Source of the DNA: Gimibacter soli
Lineage (GTDB): Bacteria > Pseudomonadota > Alphaproteobacteria > Sphingomonadales > Kordiimonadaceae
Reading direction: 5' to 3'
Length of the DNA stretch: 64,000 nt
NCBI RefSeq assembly: GCF_028463845.1
Contig: NZ_CP116805.1
Coordinates: forward strand, 2,046,001 to 2,110,000
The stretch's first letter is position 1, and each line of letters begins with the position of its first letter. Made by a program: the position numbers and the translations under genes. Of the stretch, positions 36,771 to 46,168 are shown piece after piece. Under the pieces are notes generated by a model. The model had not been told where the DNA came from. It searched no databases and saw only the letters and a program-made list of their open reading frames with translations.

Positions 36771-38318
36771 ATGAACGACAAGATTCTCATCCTCGATTTC
36801 GGGTCGCAAGTGACCCAGCTGATCGCCCGCCGGGTTCGTGAAGCCGGCGTCTACTGCGAGATCGTCCCCTTCAACAAGGCGGACGAGGTGCTGGACACCT
36901 TCGGCGCTGCCGGCGTGATCCTTTCAGGCGGCCCGGCGAGCGTGACCCACAGCGATACGCCGCGTGCACCCGAACGGCTCTGGACCATGGGCCTGCCGGT
37001 CCTTGGTATCTGTTACGGCCAGCAGACGATGGTGGCCCAGCTCGGTGGCAGCGTCACGGCGTCCGACCATCAGGAATTTGGCCGCGCCTTCGTGGATGTG
37101 AAAGCCGGCTGCGCGCTTTTCGATGGCGTCTGGAAAGTTGGCGACCGCGAGCAGGTGTGGATGAGCCACGGCGACCATGTGGACCGCCTGCCGGAAGGCT
37201 TCGAAGTCATCGCCACCAGCGAAGGCGCACCCTTTGCGGCTGTTGCTGATGAAGCCCGCCGTTTCTATGCCGTTCAGTTCCACCCCGAAGTGGCGCACAC
37301 CCCGCACGGCGCTGCCCTGATCCAGAATTTCGTCAAAGGCATTTGCGGCCTCAAGGGCGACTGGACGATGGCCAGCTTCCGCGACACCAAGATCCGCGAA
37401 ATCCGCGAACAGGTGGGCGATGCCAAGGTTATCTGCGGCCTTTCAGGCGGCGTCGACAGCTCGGTTGTGGCAGTTCTGTTGCATGAAGCCATCGGCGACC
37501 AGTTGACCTGCGTGTTCGTTGATCACGGCCTGATGCGCCTTGGCGAGGCCGATCAGGTGGTGAGCCTGTTCCGCGAGCATTATCACATCAACCTGATCCA
37601 CAAGGACGCCAGCGACCTGTTCCTTGGTGAACTCGCCGGCGTCACTGACCCGGAAGTGAAGCGCAAGACCATCGGCAAGCTTTTCATCGACGTGTTCGAG
37701 GAAGAAGCCAAGAAGGTCGGTGGCGCCAAGTTCCTGGCGCAGGGCACGCTTTACCCGGATGTGATCGAATCCGTTTCCTTCATTGGCGGCCCGTCGGTCA
37801 CCATCAAGTCACACCACAATGTAGGCGGCCTGCCGGAGCGGATGGACCTGAAACTTGTCGAGCCGCTTCGTGAGCTGTTCAAGGATGAAGTCCGCGCCCT
37901 TGGCCGCGAGCTTGGCCTGCCGGAAACCTTCGTCGGCCGTCACCCGTTCCCAGGGCCCGGCCTTGCGATCCGCATCCCCGGCGAGATCACCCGCGAGAAG
38001 TGCGATATCCTCCGCAAAGCCGATGCCGTCTATCTTGAAGAAATCCGCAACGCCGGGCTTTATGACGCCATCTGGCAGGCCTTCGCCGTTCTGCTGCCGG
38101 TGAAAACCGTGGGCGTGATGGGCGACGCGCGGACCTATGATTATGTCTGTGCGCTCCGTGCCGTGACCTCAACCGATGGCATGACCGCCGACTATTATCC
38201 CTATCCGCACGATTTCCTCGGCCGGGTCGCCACCCGCATCATCAACGAGGTGCGCGGCGTGAATCGGATCGTTTACGACATCACCTCGAAACCCCCGGGA
38301 ACCATCGAGTGGGAGTGA
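36771..38318 (+). CDS. guaA: GMP synthase (glutamine-hydrolysing)
   Basis: 515 residues. It converts XMP to GMP. The class I glutamine amidotransferase domain has Cys81 in [10 protein letters not shown] and FHPEVAHT; the ATP-pyrophosphatase domain has the P-loop [12 protein letters not shown]; the dimerisation domain ends in the canonical PPGTIEWE. It follows aspS after 80 bases with a leaky-looking hairpin between, and ends at a strong terminator. Confidence 0.98.
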   Translation: MNDKILILDFGSQVTQLIARRVREAGVYCEIVPFNKADEVLDTFGAAGVILSGGPASVTHSDTPRAPERLWTMGLPVLGICYGQQTMVAQLGGSVTASDHQEFGRAFVDVKAGCALFDGVWKVGDREQVWMSHGDHVDRLPEGFEVIATSEGAPFAAVADEARRFYAVQFHPEVAHTPHGAALIQNFVKGICGLKGDWTMASFRDTKIREIREQVGDAKVICGLSGGVDSSVVAVLLHEAIGDQLTCVFVDHGLMRLGEADQVVSLFREHYHINLIHKDASDLFLGELAGVTDPEVKRKTIGKLFIDVFEEEAKKVGGAKFLAQGTLYPDVIESVSFIGGPSVTIKSHHNVGGLPERMDLKLVEPLRELFKDEVRALGRELGLPETFVGRHPFPGPGLAIRIPGEITREKCDILRKADAVYLEEIRNAGLYDAIWQAFAVLLPVKTVGVMGDARTYDYVCALRAVTSTDGMTADYYPYPHDFLGRVATRIINEVRGVNRIVYDITSKPPGTIEWE

Positions 38319-38343
38319 GGCCTGTCGCTCATTCGTGACCATT

Positions 38344-38374
38344 GAAACGCCCCGCTGACGTGCGGGGCGTTTTC
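38344..38374 (+). terminator. Intrinsic terminator after guaA
   Basis: GAAACGCCCCGC (38344-38355) pairs with GCGGGGCGTTTTC (38362-38374), giving a GC-rich stem ending in T residues, 26 bases after the guaA stop. Confidence 0.88.
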
Positions 38375-38408
38375 ATTTCTGGCAGGTCGGCTACAAGCCT
38401 GTGCCTAG

Positions 38409-38427
38409 ATTGCACTTTAATTGCACT
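38409..38427. promoter_or_regulatory. Two ATTGCACT direct repeats one helical turn apart, upstream of panB
   Basis: ATTGCACT occurs at 38409-38416 and 38420-38427, an 11-base period, followed by a third partial TGCAC. Such spacing suits a protein bound on one face of the helix. No regulator can be named. Confidence 0.3.
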
Positions 38428-38550
38428 GCACAAAATGCGACAAATTACCGGCAAACAGTGATTGCAGGCTCGCATCCGTGTGAGAAAGCCCTGCAGTCAT
38501 GATAGAATATGCGGCGCTGCCGCAAAGTCCGGAAGTGAAAGGGAACGATC

Positions 38551-39402
38551 ATGTCGACGACCCCGCAAGACCTGCATGTGGATGCGCGCCCGGCGCGCGC
38601 CCTGACGGCGAAGGAAATCATGGCCCGCAAGGGTGGCACGCCCATCGTGTGCCTGACGGCCTATGTAACGCCCATGGCGGCGCGGCTCGACAAGCATTGC
38701 GACCTTCTCCTCGTCGGCGACAGCGTGGGCATGGTGCTTTACGGCATGGAATCGACCCTGAGCGTTACGATTGAGGACATGATCCGTCATGGCCGGGCAG
38801 TCACCCGCGGCGCCAAGCGCGCCATGGTCGTGGTCGATATGCCGTTCGGCACCTATGAGGAATCGAAGGAACAGGCGTTTCGTAACGCCGCCCGCATCCT
38901 TTCGGAAACGGGGGCAGCTGCCGTCAAGCTCGAAGGCGGGGTGGAAATGGCGGAAACCGTGCGCTTCCTCGTCAGTCGCGGGATTCCGGTGCTCGGCCAT
39001 GTGGGCCTGATGCCGCAAGCGGTGCATACGAATGGCGGCTACGGCGCGCGTGGCCGTACGGTTGATGAGTGGAAGCCGATCATTGATGACGGCAAGGCGA
39101 TTGCCGAGGCTGGGGCTTTTGCTGTTGTTCTTGAAGGCGTTGCGGAGCCCTTGGCCCGCAAGATCACTGATGAAATACCGGTGCCGGTGATCGGGATCGG
39201 CGCGTCCAACGCCTGCGACGGCCAAATTCTGGTGACCGAAGACATGATGGGCCTGTTTGCCATCAATCCGAAGTTCGTGAAGCGCTTTGCCGAGATTGGC
39301 AATGCCATCGAAAGCGCCATCGAGGCTTACGCTGGCGAAGTGCGCAACCGTACCTTCCCGGGCGAGGAACATACCTACAAGATGCGCGGCGCCAACGCCT
39401 GA
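38551..39402 (+). CDS. panB: 3-methyl-2-oxobutanoate hydroxymethyltransferase
   Basis: 283 residues. PanB adds a hydroxymethyl group from 5,10-methylene-THF to 2-oxoisovalerate, the first committed step of pantothenate and CoA synthesis. Visible family segments are [49 protein letters not shown] and the catalytic Glu region [12 protein letters not shown]. panC is not adjacent. AAGGGAACG precedes the ATG. Confidence 0.97.
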   Translation: MSTTPQDLHVDARPARALTAKEIMARKGGTPIVCLTAYVTPMAARLDKHCDLLLVGDSVGMVLYGMESTLSVTIEDMIRHGRAVTRGAKRAMVVVDMPFGTYEESKEQAFRNAARILSETGAAAVKLEGGVEMAETVRFLVSRGIPVLGHVGLMPQAVHTNGGYGARGRTVDEWKPIIDDGKAIAEAGAFAVVLEGVAEPLARKITDEIPVPVIGIGASNACDGQILVTEDMMGLFAINPKFVKRFAEIGNAIESAIEAYAGEVRNRTFPGEEHTYKMRGANA

Positions 39403-39409
39403 GAACAGG

Positions 39410-39835
39410 CTATTCGGCGAGGGCAGGCGAGAAGGGTAGCGGCGCCAGCGTCATATCGGTGATGCCGTTGACGAACTTGCCGTGCCGGGCGCCCGTCTCG
39501 CGCTTGATGGCTTTCCATTCGGTATCGTCCATGAAGCGGGTCCAGGCGGCTTTCATCGTCATCTCGTCCTGCCAGTCCAGCAGGTAAACGAACTGGAGCT
39601 TACCGTCGGGCGAGCGGGATTCCCACATGGCGCGGATGTTGAAGCCATAGCGCTTCATGATCCGCGCGGCGTGATCGCGGAACCTGTCGTTGAAGGCGGT
39701 GCGATTCTCTTCCGGGATTTCATAGATCCGGAGCTGCTGGATATGGCCGCTGAACATCGGTTCTGCAGCGGCAACCGTGGCCACAGGGCTGGCCAGCAGA
39801 ACAAGGCTGGTGGCGGCGGCGAGTGCAAGGCGCAT
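39410..39835 (-). CDS. NIPSNAP-domain protein with signal peptide
   Basis: 141 residues from ATG 39835, which has GGAGGAAG ten bases ahead; the frame is open upstream to 39904. A signal peptide (MRLALAAATSLVLLASPVATVAAA) precedes a single ferredoxin-like NIPSNAP domain: QLRIYEIPEENRTAFNDRF, then RYGFNIRAMWES and FVYLLDWQDEMTMKAAWTRF. Family members are small dimeric alpha/beta-barrel proteins of mostly unknown role; a secreted version suggests a periplasmic function. It converges on panB. Confidence 0.82.
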   Translation of the reverse strand: MRLALAAATSLVLLASPVATVAAAEPMFSGHIQQLRIYEIPEENRTAFNDRFRDHAARIMKRYGFNIRAMWESRSPDGKLQFVYLLDWQDEMTMKAAWTRFMDDTEWKAIKRETGARHGKFVNGITDMTLAPLPFSPALAE

Positions 39836-40098
39836 GGGTTGCTTCCTCCCTTTTGACGTACCCCAACGCGGGCTACCACAGCGCGCGAGGAACGAGAATT
39901 CCACTTGCGGCGAAAAGGGCCGTCCGTGCGATGAAAAGCTTGCCGAAAAAACACCACAATCGGCTGGTGTCTTCGCGTTTGCTTCCTTCGGCGGCTTTGG
40001 CTATGGTAGCCGCCGATTGAGGGGCCTCAGGCCCTGTCATAACAATGATATTATCCCGCCGCCGGGGTTCTGGCGGCCCAAACACTGGGGAGTTAGGT

Positions 40099-40851
40099 GT
40101 GTCGGACCAGAATCCCGATCTCGTCTTTCAGGAAGTCGATGAGGAGCTGCGCCGGGCGCGGATGAACGCGCTGTGGAAGGCTTACGGCAAATATATCATT
40201 GCCGGTGCCGTGCTGATCGTGCTGCTCGTTGCCGGACGGGAAGGCTGGCGCGCCTATGTGCACAGCCAGGAAGAAGCACAGTCGACCGTGTTCGGCGCCG
40301 CTTCGAAGGCCGCCGACAAAGCCCTGCAGGATGGCGGCAGCCCGCTCACCGTGTGGCAGGAAGCCATGCCGCAATTGAAGGGCGGTTATGAAGCCCTCGC
40401 CGGCTTGCGTGCGGCAGGCGTTGCCCTGTCGGAAGGCGAGACGGACGCTGCGCTTGAAGCCTATGCCGCCGTTGAAGCCTCAGACGCTGATATCAGCCTC
40501 AAGGAACTGGCCTCGCTGCTTGCAGCCATGGTGCAGGTTTCCCACAAGGGTGACCTTGATGGCGCTCGTTCGCGCCTGTCAGGCCTGGTTGGCCATGAGC
40601 ATCCCTGGAGCCATTCGGCACAGGAACAACTGGCGCTTCTCGACCTGCGCGCCGGTGACCTCGACAGCGCGTCCTCGCGCTTCTCGTCGCTTGCAAACGA
40701 TAGCGAAACGCCGCAGTCGATCCGCAGCCGCGCCAGCGAATTCAGCCGCATGATCAGCGCGCGTCAGGCCGCAGCTGCTCCGGCAGAAGAAGAAACCGAA
40801 GCAGCCCCTGCTGCCGCAGAAGAAGCTGCCACCGAAGGAGAGGCTCAATGA
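40099..40851 (+). CDS. YfgM-like tetratricopeptide membrane protein
   Basis: 250 residues from GTG 40099, with GGGGAG six bases ahead; the frame is open to an ATG at 40045 that would add a disordered leader. One membrane segment (about 32-52, YIIAGAVLIVLLVAG) follows a short charged N-terminus; the TPR-like periplasmic part runs to about 225; an Ala/Glu tail closes it. In Escherichia coli YfgM associates with PpiD and the SecYEG translocon. Its stop overlaps the bamB ATG by four bases, and yfgM-bamB-der is a conserved order. Confidence 0.87.
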   Translation: MSDQNPDLVFQEVDEELRRARMNALWKAYGKYIIAGAVLIVLLVAGREGWRAYVHSQEEAQSTVFGAASKAADKALQDGGSPLTVWQEAMPQLKGGYEALAGLRAAGVALSEGETDAALEAYAAVEASDADISLKELASLLAAMVQVSHKGDLDGARSRLSGLVGHEHPWSHSAQEQLALLDLRAGDLDSASSRFSSLANDSETPQSIRSRASEFSRMISARQAAAAPAEEETEAAPAAAEEAATEGEAQ

Positions 40852-42191
40852 CACGTACTTCGAGCCTCCTTGGCCGCATCATCATGGTCGCGGCCGCCGC
40901 TTCGCTCGTTGCGGCCTGCTCGGGCGGTGGCAACAAGAAGCCCAAGAACAAGTATGACGACGAAGGCAGGGAGCGCGTATCCGTCCTGAGCTCGACCCAG
41001 CTTCTGGACGCAGACGAGGCGCTCTCCGGCATCACCGTGACGCTGCCGCGTGCCTACCGCAACCTCAACTGGGCGCAGCCCGGCGGGAACGAAGCGCATC
41101 TGCCCCAGCACCTGGAAGTCGGCGAAACGCTTTCGCGGGCCTGGACCCGTTCGATCGGCCGCGGCAACCAGGATTACGAGCGCATGGTCTCGTCGCCGGT
41201 TGCGGCCGAGGGTAAAGTCTTTGCCGTCGATTCCCGTGGCAACGTGGCCGCGGTTTCGCTCTCCGACGGTTCGCCGCTCTGGACCGCTGAAATCCGCAGC
41301 GAAGAGCGCAGCGATGTCGGCTTCGGCGGCGGCGTTACTTATGCGGGTGGCGTTGTCTATGCGACGTCCGGCTATGGTTTCGTAGTAGCCCTTGATCCGA
41401 ACACAGGCGCGGAGCGCTGGCGGTATGACGCGGGCGTGCCTTTCCGCGGTGCACCGAGCGTAACGGCTGGCCGCGTGATCGCGGTCACCCACGATAATCG
41501 CATCGTAGCCCTGAATATCGACAATGGCACCCTTGTCTGGGATCAGGTCGGTATCGCTGAAAGCGCCGGTATGCTGGGTGCTGCAACGCCGGCCTCTGAC
41601 GGACAAACCGTTGTGGCGGCGCTGTCGTCGGGCGAATTGATGGCCATGCGCGCCGGTAACGGCCGTATCGTGTGGCAGGATGCCCTGACGGCCTCGCAGC
41701 GTCTCACCCCGCTTGCAACGCTTGCTGACGTTGACGCCCATCCGGTGATCGACCGCGGCAAGGTCTATGCTGTCAGCCACGCCGGTACGATGGTTGCTAT
41801 CGACATGCGGTCGGGCGAGCGGTCGTGGGAAACCGACATTGCTTCGGTTTCCATGCCGTGGATTGCGGGTAACTTCGCTTTCATCACCACCATCGATGGG
41901 CAAGTGGCCTGTATCGCCCTCGGCGATGGCCGCGTGCGCTGGGTGGCGCAGCTGCAGCGCTTCACCAATCAGGAAAAGCGCAAGGGCCTGATCCACTGGA
42001 ATGGCCCGGTGCTGGCGGGTGACCGCCTGCTTGTGGCCTCGAGCCACGGCTATCTTGTAAGCGTTTCGCCCTATTCCGGCGACGTGCTGAGTGCCACCGA
42101 ACTGCCGGCTGGCGTCACCACCGATGCAATCGTGGTGGATGGCACCTATATTGTGATTACCAATGACGGAAAGCTGGTAGCCTACCGCTGA
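40848..42191 (+). CDS. bamB: Outer-membrane assembly lipoprotein BamB
   Basis: 447 residues. The lipobox LVAAC puts the acylated Cys at residue 24. The rest is a PQQ-like eight-bladed propeller with repeats such as VFAVDSRGNVAAVS, GFVVALDPNTGAERWRYDAG and LVAYR at the end. BamB is a periplasmic scaffold of the BAM complex that folds barrels such as LptD (encoded at 13125-15290). It is 35 bases before der. Confidence 0.94.
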   Translation: MTRTSSLLGRIIMVAAAASLVAACSGGGNKKPKNKYDDEGRERVSVLSSTQLLDADEALSGITVTLPRAYRNLNWAQPGGNEAHLPQHLEVGETLSRAWTRSIGRGNQDYERMVSSPVAAEGKVFAVDSRGNVAAVSLSDGSPLWTAEIRSEERSDVGFGGGVTYAGGVVYATSGYGFVVALDPNTGAERWRYDAGVPFRGAPSVTAGRVIAVTHDNRIVALNIDNGTLVWDQVGIAESAGMLGAATPASDGQTVVAALSSGELMAMRAGNGRIVWQDALTASQRLTPLATLADVDAHPVIDRGKVYAVSHAGTMVAIDMRSGERSWETDIASVSMPWIAGNFAFITTIDGQVACIALGDGRVRWVAQLQRFTNQEKRKGLIHWNGPVLAGDRLLVASSHGYLVSVSPYSGDVLSATELPAGVTTDAIVVDGTYIVITNDGKLVAYR

Positions 42192-42226
42192 GAGGCGGTG
42201 GCCCCGGCCATCCTGGATAGAAATAG

Positions 42227-43681
42227 ATGACCTTTACCCTTGCCATTGTGGGCCGCCCCAATGTCGGCAAATCGACGCTTTTCAACCGTCTGGCTGGAAA
42301 GCGTCTTGCCATTGTAGATGACACGCCGGGCGTGACGCGCGACCGCCGGATGGCGGAAGGCCGCATTGCCGACCTCGAGTTTCGCCTGATCGATACGGCG
42401 GGCCTTGAAGAAGGCGATCCGGGCTCGCTTTCCGACCGGATGCGCAAGCAGACCGAAGCCGCGATCGAGGAAGCCGACGTGGCGATCCTTCTGTATGACG
42501 CCCGCGTTGGCCTGACCACGATGGACGAGCATTTCGCCAAGCTGCTGCGCCGCTCAAAAACGCCGATCATCCTTGCCGCCAACAAGTGCGAGGGAAAATT
42601 CATCCAGCAGGGCATCTATGAAGCCTATGCGCTCGGTATGGGTGACCCTATCGCGCTGTCGGCCGAGCACGGCGAAGGCCTCGGCGACCTTTATCAGGCG
42701 CTTGTCGAGACGCTGCAGGAAATCGGCATCGATCCGCATGCCGAGGAAGAGATCGACGAAGAAGCCGAGCGTCGCGCGCGGGAAGCCAATACTGGCCCCG
42801 AAGAAGGCGACCTGAATTACGAGTTCGAGGACCCCGAAGACGAGGACGAGGAAGTAAAGCCCTTGCGCCTTGCCATCGTCGGGCGCCCGAACGCCGGCAA
42901 ATCGACGCTCATCAATGAACTGATCGGCGAAGACCGTATGATCACAGGGCCGGAGGCTGGCCTCACCCGCGATTCTATCGGCGTCGATTGGGAATGGGAC
43001 GGGCTTCCCGTTCGCATTTACGATACGGCGGGCCTGCGCAAGCAAGCCAGAATCAGCGAAAAGCTCGAGAAACTGTCGGTCGCCGATACGATGCGCGCCA
43101 TCCAGTTTGCCGAAGTTGTTGTGTTGCTGCTCGATGCCGAGCTTGGCGTTGAAAAGCAGGACCTGAAAATCGCCGAACGCGTGGTCGAGGAAGGCCGTGC
43201 GCTTCTGATCGTGCTCAACAAATGGGATGCGGTCGAGAACCGGCTGGAAGTGCAGCGTGCCTTCGAGGATGCGCTGACCCGCAGCCTGCCGCAGATCAAG
43301 GGCGTGAAAACGGTGACCCTGTCGGCGCTGACCGGCAAGGGCCTGCAACGCCTGATGCCGGCGGTTGAGGAAGTCTATGAAATCTGGAACGCCCGTGTGC
43401 CTACGGCGGCGTTCAACCGCTGGCTCCATGAGAAGCTCGAAAAGCACCCGGCACCTTCGGTGAATGGTCGTCGCATCAAGATGCGGTACGGTGCCCAGAT
43501 CAAGACCCGTCCGCCGACCTTCGCGATCTTCTGCAACCTGCCGGACGATGTGCCGGACAGCTATGTCCGTTATCTTGAGAACGAGCTGCGCCGCGACTTT
43601 GACCTGCCGGGCGTTCCGCTTCGTTTCATCATGAAGGGCAGCGCGAACCCCTACGAAGGCCGTCGCCGCAAGAACAAGTAA
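42227..43681 (+). CDS. der: GTPase Der (EngA)
   Basis: 484 residues. Der has two tandem G domains and acts in 50S maturation. G1 motifs are GRPNVGKST (residues 9-17) and GRPNAGKST (about 218-226), with DTAGLEEGD and DTAGLRKQA as G3 and NKWDA as the second G4 motif. The C-terminal KH-like domain ends in GVPLRFIMKGSANPYEGRR. An acidic stretch (EFEDPEDEDEEVK) links the G domains. The GGATAG site before the ATG suggests it is translated off the bamB transcript. Confidence 0.97.
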   Translation: MTFTLAIVGRPNVGKSTLFNRLAGKRLAIVDDTPGVTRDRRMAEGRIADLEFRLIDTAGLEEGDPGSLSDRMRKQTEAAIEEADVAILLYDARVGLTTMDEHFAKLLRRSKTPIILAANKCEGKFIQQGIYEAYALGMGDPIALSAEHGEGLGDLYQALVETLQEIGIDPHAEEEIDEEAERRAREANTGPEEGDLNYEFEDPEDEDEEVKPLRLAIVGRPNAGKSTLINELIGEDRMITGPEAGLTRDSIGVDWEWDGLPVRIYDTAGLRKQARISEKLEKLSVADTMRAIQFAEVVVLLLDAELGVEKQDLKIAERVVEEGRALLIVLNKWDAVENRLEVQRAFEDALTRSLPQIKGVKTVTLSALTGKGLQRLMPAVEEVYEIWNARVPTAAFNRWLHEKLEKHPAPSVNGRRIKMRYGAQIKTRPPTFAIFCNLPDDVPDSYVRYLENELRRDFDLPGVPLRFIMKGSANPYEGRRRKNK

Positions 43682-43691
43682 GCCCCGTGAA

Positions 43692-43719
43692 TTGACGCGG
43701 CTGCGGGTTCGCCTATAGT
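43692..43719 (+). promoter_or_regulatory. Promoter placed for leaderless transcription of the ABC importer operon
   Basis: TTGACG (43692-43697), a 16-base spacer and TATAGT (43714-43719). The ATG of the next gene is at 43726, six bases after the -10, so transcription would begin at or within one or two bases of the start codon. No Shine-Dalgarno sequence is present. Confidence 0.65.
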
Positions 43720-43725
43720 GGCGGC

Positions 43726-44682
43726 ATGAAAGCCCTTGTTGCAGCACTGATATTCAGCTTCTTCACCTTGCCGGCGCTGGCCGGTGAGGCGCGCACCGCC
43801 ATCACCTTCGCGACCGACTGGAAAGCGCAGGCCGAACATGGCGGCTTCTATCAGGCGTTGGCCCAAGGCTATTACCGCGACGCAGGCCTTGATGTGACGA
43901 TCCGTCCCGGCGGGCCGCAGGTTGACCTGCCACGGCTGATGGCGGCTGGTGCCCTTGATGTCGTGATGGCGTCGAATGGCTTCCAGCCTTATAACCTCGC
44001 TGCGGCAGGCGTACCTGTGAAGGTACTGATGGCAGCCTTCCAGAAGGACCCGCAGGTGCTGATGGTGCACCCTGATGTAGCCGCCGCCGAGATCGCTGAC
44101 CTTAAAGGGCGGCCCATCTTCATTTCAGATAGCGCGATTTCCACCTTCTGGCCGTGGCTGAAGGCCCGCTTTGCGTTCGAGGACCGGCAGATCCGCAAAT
44201 ATGGTTATTCGCTCGGCCCGTGGCTCGCCAATCCGGGCAGTGTGCAGGAAGGCTATCTGTCGTCCGAGCCCTATAGCGCCACGATTGCGGGGATCGAGCC
44301 GAAAGTCTTCCTGTTCGCCGATGCCGGTTATCCGGGCTATGCCGCCATGGTTATGGTGCGGGACGACTATTTGAAAGGCAATGAAGCCGCCATGCGCGCC
44401 TTCGTGCAGGCCAGCATCCGCGGATGGCAGGACTATATCCACGGCGACCCGGCAGCGGGCAACGCGCTGATCCTGAAGGATAACCGCGAAATGACGCCCG
44501 AACTGCTAACCTACGCCGGAAAAGCCATGCGCGAGCGCGGCATCGTGGGCGAGGGTGATATGGTCGGTACCATGACAGCCGAGCGCTGGGTGCAGTTCTA
44601 CAGCGAAATGAGCGAGCTTGGCATTCTGCCGCAAGGGTTGGACCCTGCCAGCGTCTACCGGCTGGATTTCGCCCGGCCATGA
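43726..44682 (+). CDS. ABC transporter substrate-binding protein (NMT1/THI5-like)
   Basis: 318 residues with a signal peptide (MKALVAALIFSFFTLPALA). The NMT1/THI5 fold is evident in ITFATDWKAQAEHGGFYQALAQ, YYRDAGLDVTIRPGG, DVVMASNGFQ and YLSSEPYSATIAG. ThiY-type members bind pyrimidine precursors of thiamine; others bind taurine, nitrate or riboflavin-related compounds. The substrate is open, and I see no TPP riboswitch in the 44 bases upstream. Its stop overlaps the ATPase ATG by four bases. Confidence 0.88.
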   Translation: MKALVAALIFSFFTLPALAGEARTAITFATDWKAQAEHGGFYQALAQGYYRDAGLDVTIRPGGPQVDLPRLMAAGALDVVMASNGFQPYNLAAAGVPVKVLMAAFQKDPQVLMVHPDVAAAEIADLKGRPIFISDSAISTFWPWLKARFAFEDRQIRKYGYSLGPWLANPGSVQEGYLSSEPYSATIAGIEPKVFLFADAGYPGYAAMVMVRDDYLKGNEAAMRAFVQASIRGWQDYIHGDPAAGNALILKDNREMTPELLTYAGKAMRERGIVGEGDMVGTMTAERWVQFYSEMSELGILPQGLDPASVYRLDFARP

Positions 44683-45395
44683 TCAGGGTCGATAATGTCC
44701 GCTTCGGGTACGGGAATGCGGCGCTGGTGCTGGACGGGGTAAGCCTGAGTGTAGCGCCGGGTGAGATGGTCGCGCTGGTCGGGCCTTCCGGATGCGGTAA
44801 ATCCACACTGTTGCGGCTGGTCGCCGGGTTGGAGGTGCCGTCTGCGGGCAGCGTTACGCGAGGCGAAGGCGCTGAAACCGGCTTCGTGTTCCAGTCTCCA
44901 GCCCTGCTGCCCTGGAAAAAGGTTCGGGCGAATGTCGCGCTGCCGCTGGAACTGGCGGGCAAGCCAGATACGGCTGCTGTGCAGGCCTGCCTCGACGCGG
45001 CTGGCATCGGTGATCTTGGTGACCGCTATCCGGCAAGCCTGTCGGGCGGGCAGGCGATGCGGGTTTCCATTGCGCGTGCTTTGGTCACTGCACCAGACAT
45101 CCTTCTGTTTGACGAACCCTTCGCAGCACTGGATGAGATAATTCGTTTTCATCTCAATGACCTGATTCTGGGTCTTAAAGTATCGCGCAAATTCGCGAGC
45201 CTCTTTGTCACCCACAGCCTGTATGAAGCCGCCTATCTCGCTGACCGCATTCTTGTGATGGGGAAAGGGCGGTTTCTGGGGCAGGTGGTGCCGGGGATCG
45301 ATCCGGCCCTAGGCCCCAAGGATCGTCGGGCGGCGCCCGAGCTTGCTGCCGCCGTCAGCGCCATGCAGGGCTGGCTTGAGGAGGCGGTGGCATGA
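44679..45395 (+). CDS. ABC transporter ATP-binding protein
   Basis: 238 residues. Walker A GPSGCGKST (about 35-43), Q-loop VFQSPALLPW, signature LSGGQAMRVSIARAL, Walker B ILLFDEPFAALDE and the switch His in VTHSLYEAAYLADR are all intact. The SsuB/TauB/ThiZ-like form fits the neighbouring NMT1-type binding protein. It overlaps both neighbours by four bases (ATGA), so the three genes form a tightly coupled operon. Confidence 0.93.
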   Translation: MIRVDNVRFGYGNAALVLDGVSLSVAPGEMVALVGPSGCGKSTLLRLVAGLEVPSAGSVTRGEGAETGFVFQSPALLPWKKVRANVALPLELAGKPDTAAVQACLDAAGIGDLGDRYPASLSGGQAMRVSIARALVTAPDILLFDEPFAALDEIIRFHLNDLILGLKVSRKFASLFVTHSLYEAAYLADRILVMGKGRFLGQVVPGIDPALGPKDRRAAPELAAAVSAMQGWLEEAVA

Positions 45396-46168
45396 AGCTG
45401 CGCATCCTTGCCCCCGTCCTTTCGCTCATCATCGCCATCATCGCATGGGAAGCGGGCGTCGCGCTGACCGGTGTTTCCAAATTCATCCTGCCGCCGCCAT
45501 CGGCGATTGGCGCTGAACTTATCGGCAGTATTCCCGAATTCGCGACGTCTGCTGCCTTCACGCTGAAAATCACCCTTCTGGCGCTTGCTGCCGCCCTTGT
45601 GACCGGGCTGGTGCTGGCTTTTCTGTTCTCGCTATCCGGCTTTATCGAGGCAGCCCTCAGCCCGATTGCCGTCATCCTGCAGGTGACGCCTATTGTGGCG
45701 GTGGCACCCCTTATCCTGATTTGGGTCGGGATTGATCACGTTGAGCGCGCACTGGTCATCATCGCGTGGCTTGCGGCTTTCTTCCCGATCCTTGCGACAC
45801 TGACGAGCGGCCTGAAAGCCGTCGATCCGGCGCTTGCCGATCTGTTTCGGCTGTATAAGGCAACACCATGGCAGCGCTTCAGTCGGCTGGTGGTGCCGAC
45901 GGCACTGCCTTACTTGTTTGCCGGGCTTCGGGTCGGCAGCGGGCTCGCGCTGATCGGCGCTGTGGTGGCCGAATTTGTTGCGGGCTCGGGCGAGGCTGCG
46001 GGCCTTGCCTGGCGCATCCTTGAAGCTGGCAACCGGCTGCAGGTCGAACGGCTATTCGTCGGCCTTGTCTGGCTCATTGGCATGGGGGTCGCGCTTTACT
46101 ACAGCGTCGGGGCCGCCGAGCGATTCCTCATGAAGGCGCAGCGCGTCGACAAGGGTGCCCTGCATTGA
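45392..46168 (+). CDS. ABC transporter permease (BPD type)
   Basis: 258 residues, six membrane segments. The EAA loop facing the ATPase is around LADLFRLYKATPWQRFSRLVVPTALPYLFAG (spanning about 147-180). The last membrane segment (LFVGLVWLIGMGVALYYSV) and the following basic tail lie within the region that also encodes the end of the globin on the other strand: the two genes overlap by 117 bases tail to tail. Confidence 0.92.
   Translation: MKLRILAPVLSLIIAIIAWEAGVALTGVSKFILPPPSAIGAELIGSIPEFATSAAFTLKITLLALAAALVTGLVLAFLFSLSGFIEAALSPIAVILQVTPIVAVAPLILIWVGIDHVERALVIIAWLAAFFPILATLTSGLKAVDPALADLFRLYKATPWQRFSRLVVPTALPYLFAGLRVGSGLALIGAVVAEFVAGSGEAAGLAWRILEAGNRLQVERLFVGLVWLIGMGVALYYSVGAAERFLMKAQRVDKGALH

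Noticed and set aside
40021-40060. Fur-like site before the YfgM-like gene
   Set aside because: Matches the consensus at only about half the positions, and iron control of yfgM-bamB-der is not expected.
43682-43725. TPP riboswitch before the THI5-like binding protein
   Set aside because: Only 44 bases separate the gene from der, and they contain a promoter; there is no room for the aptamer.
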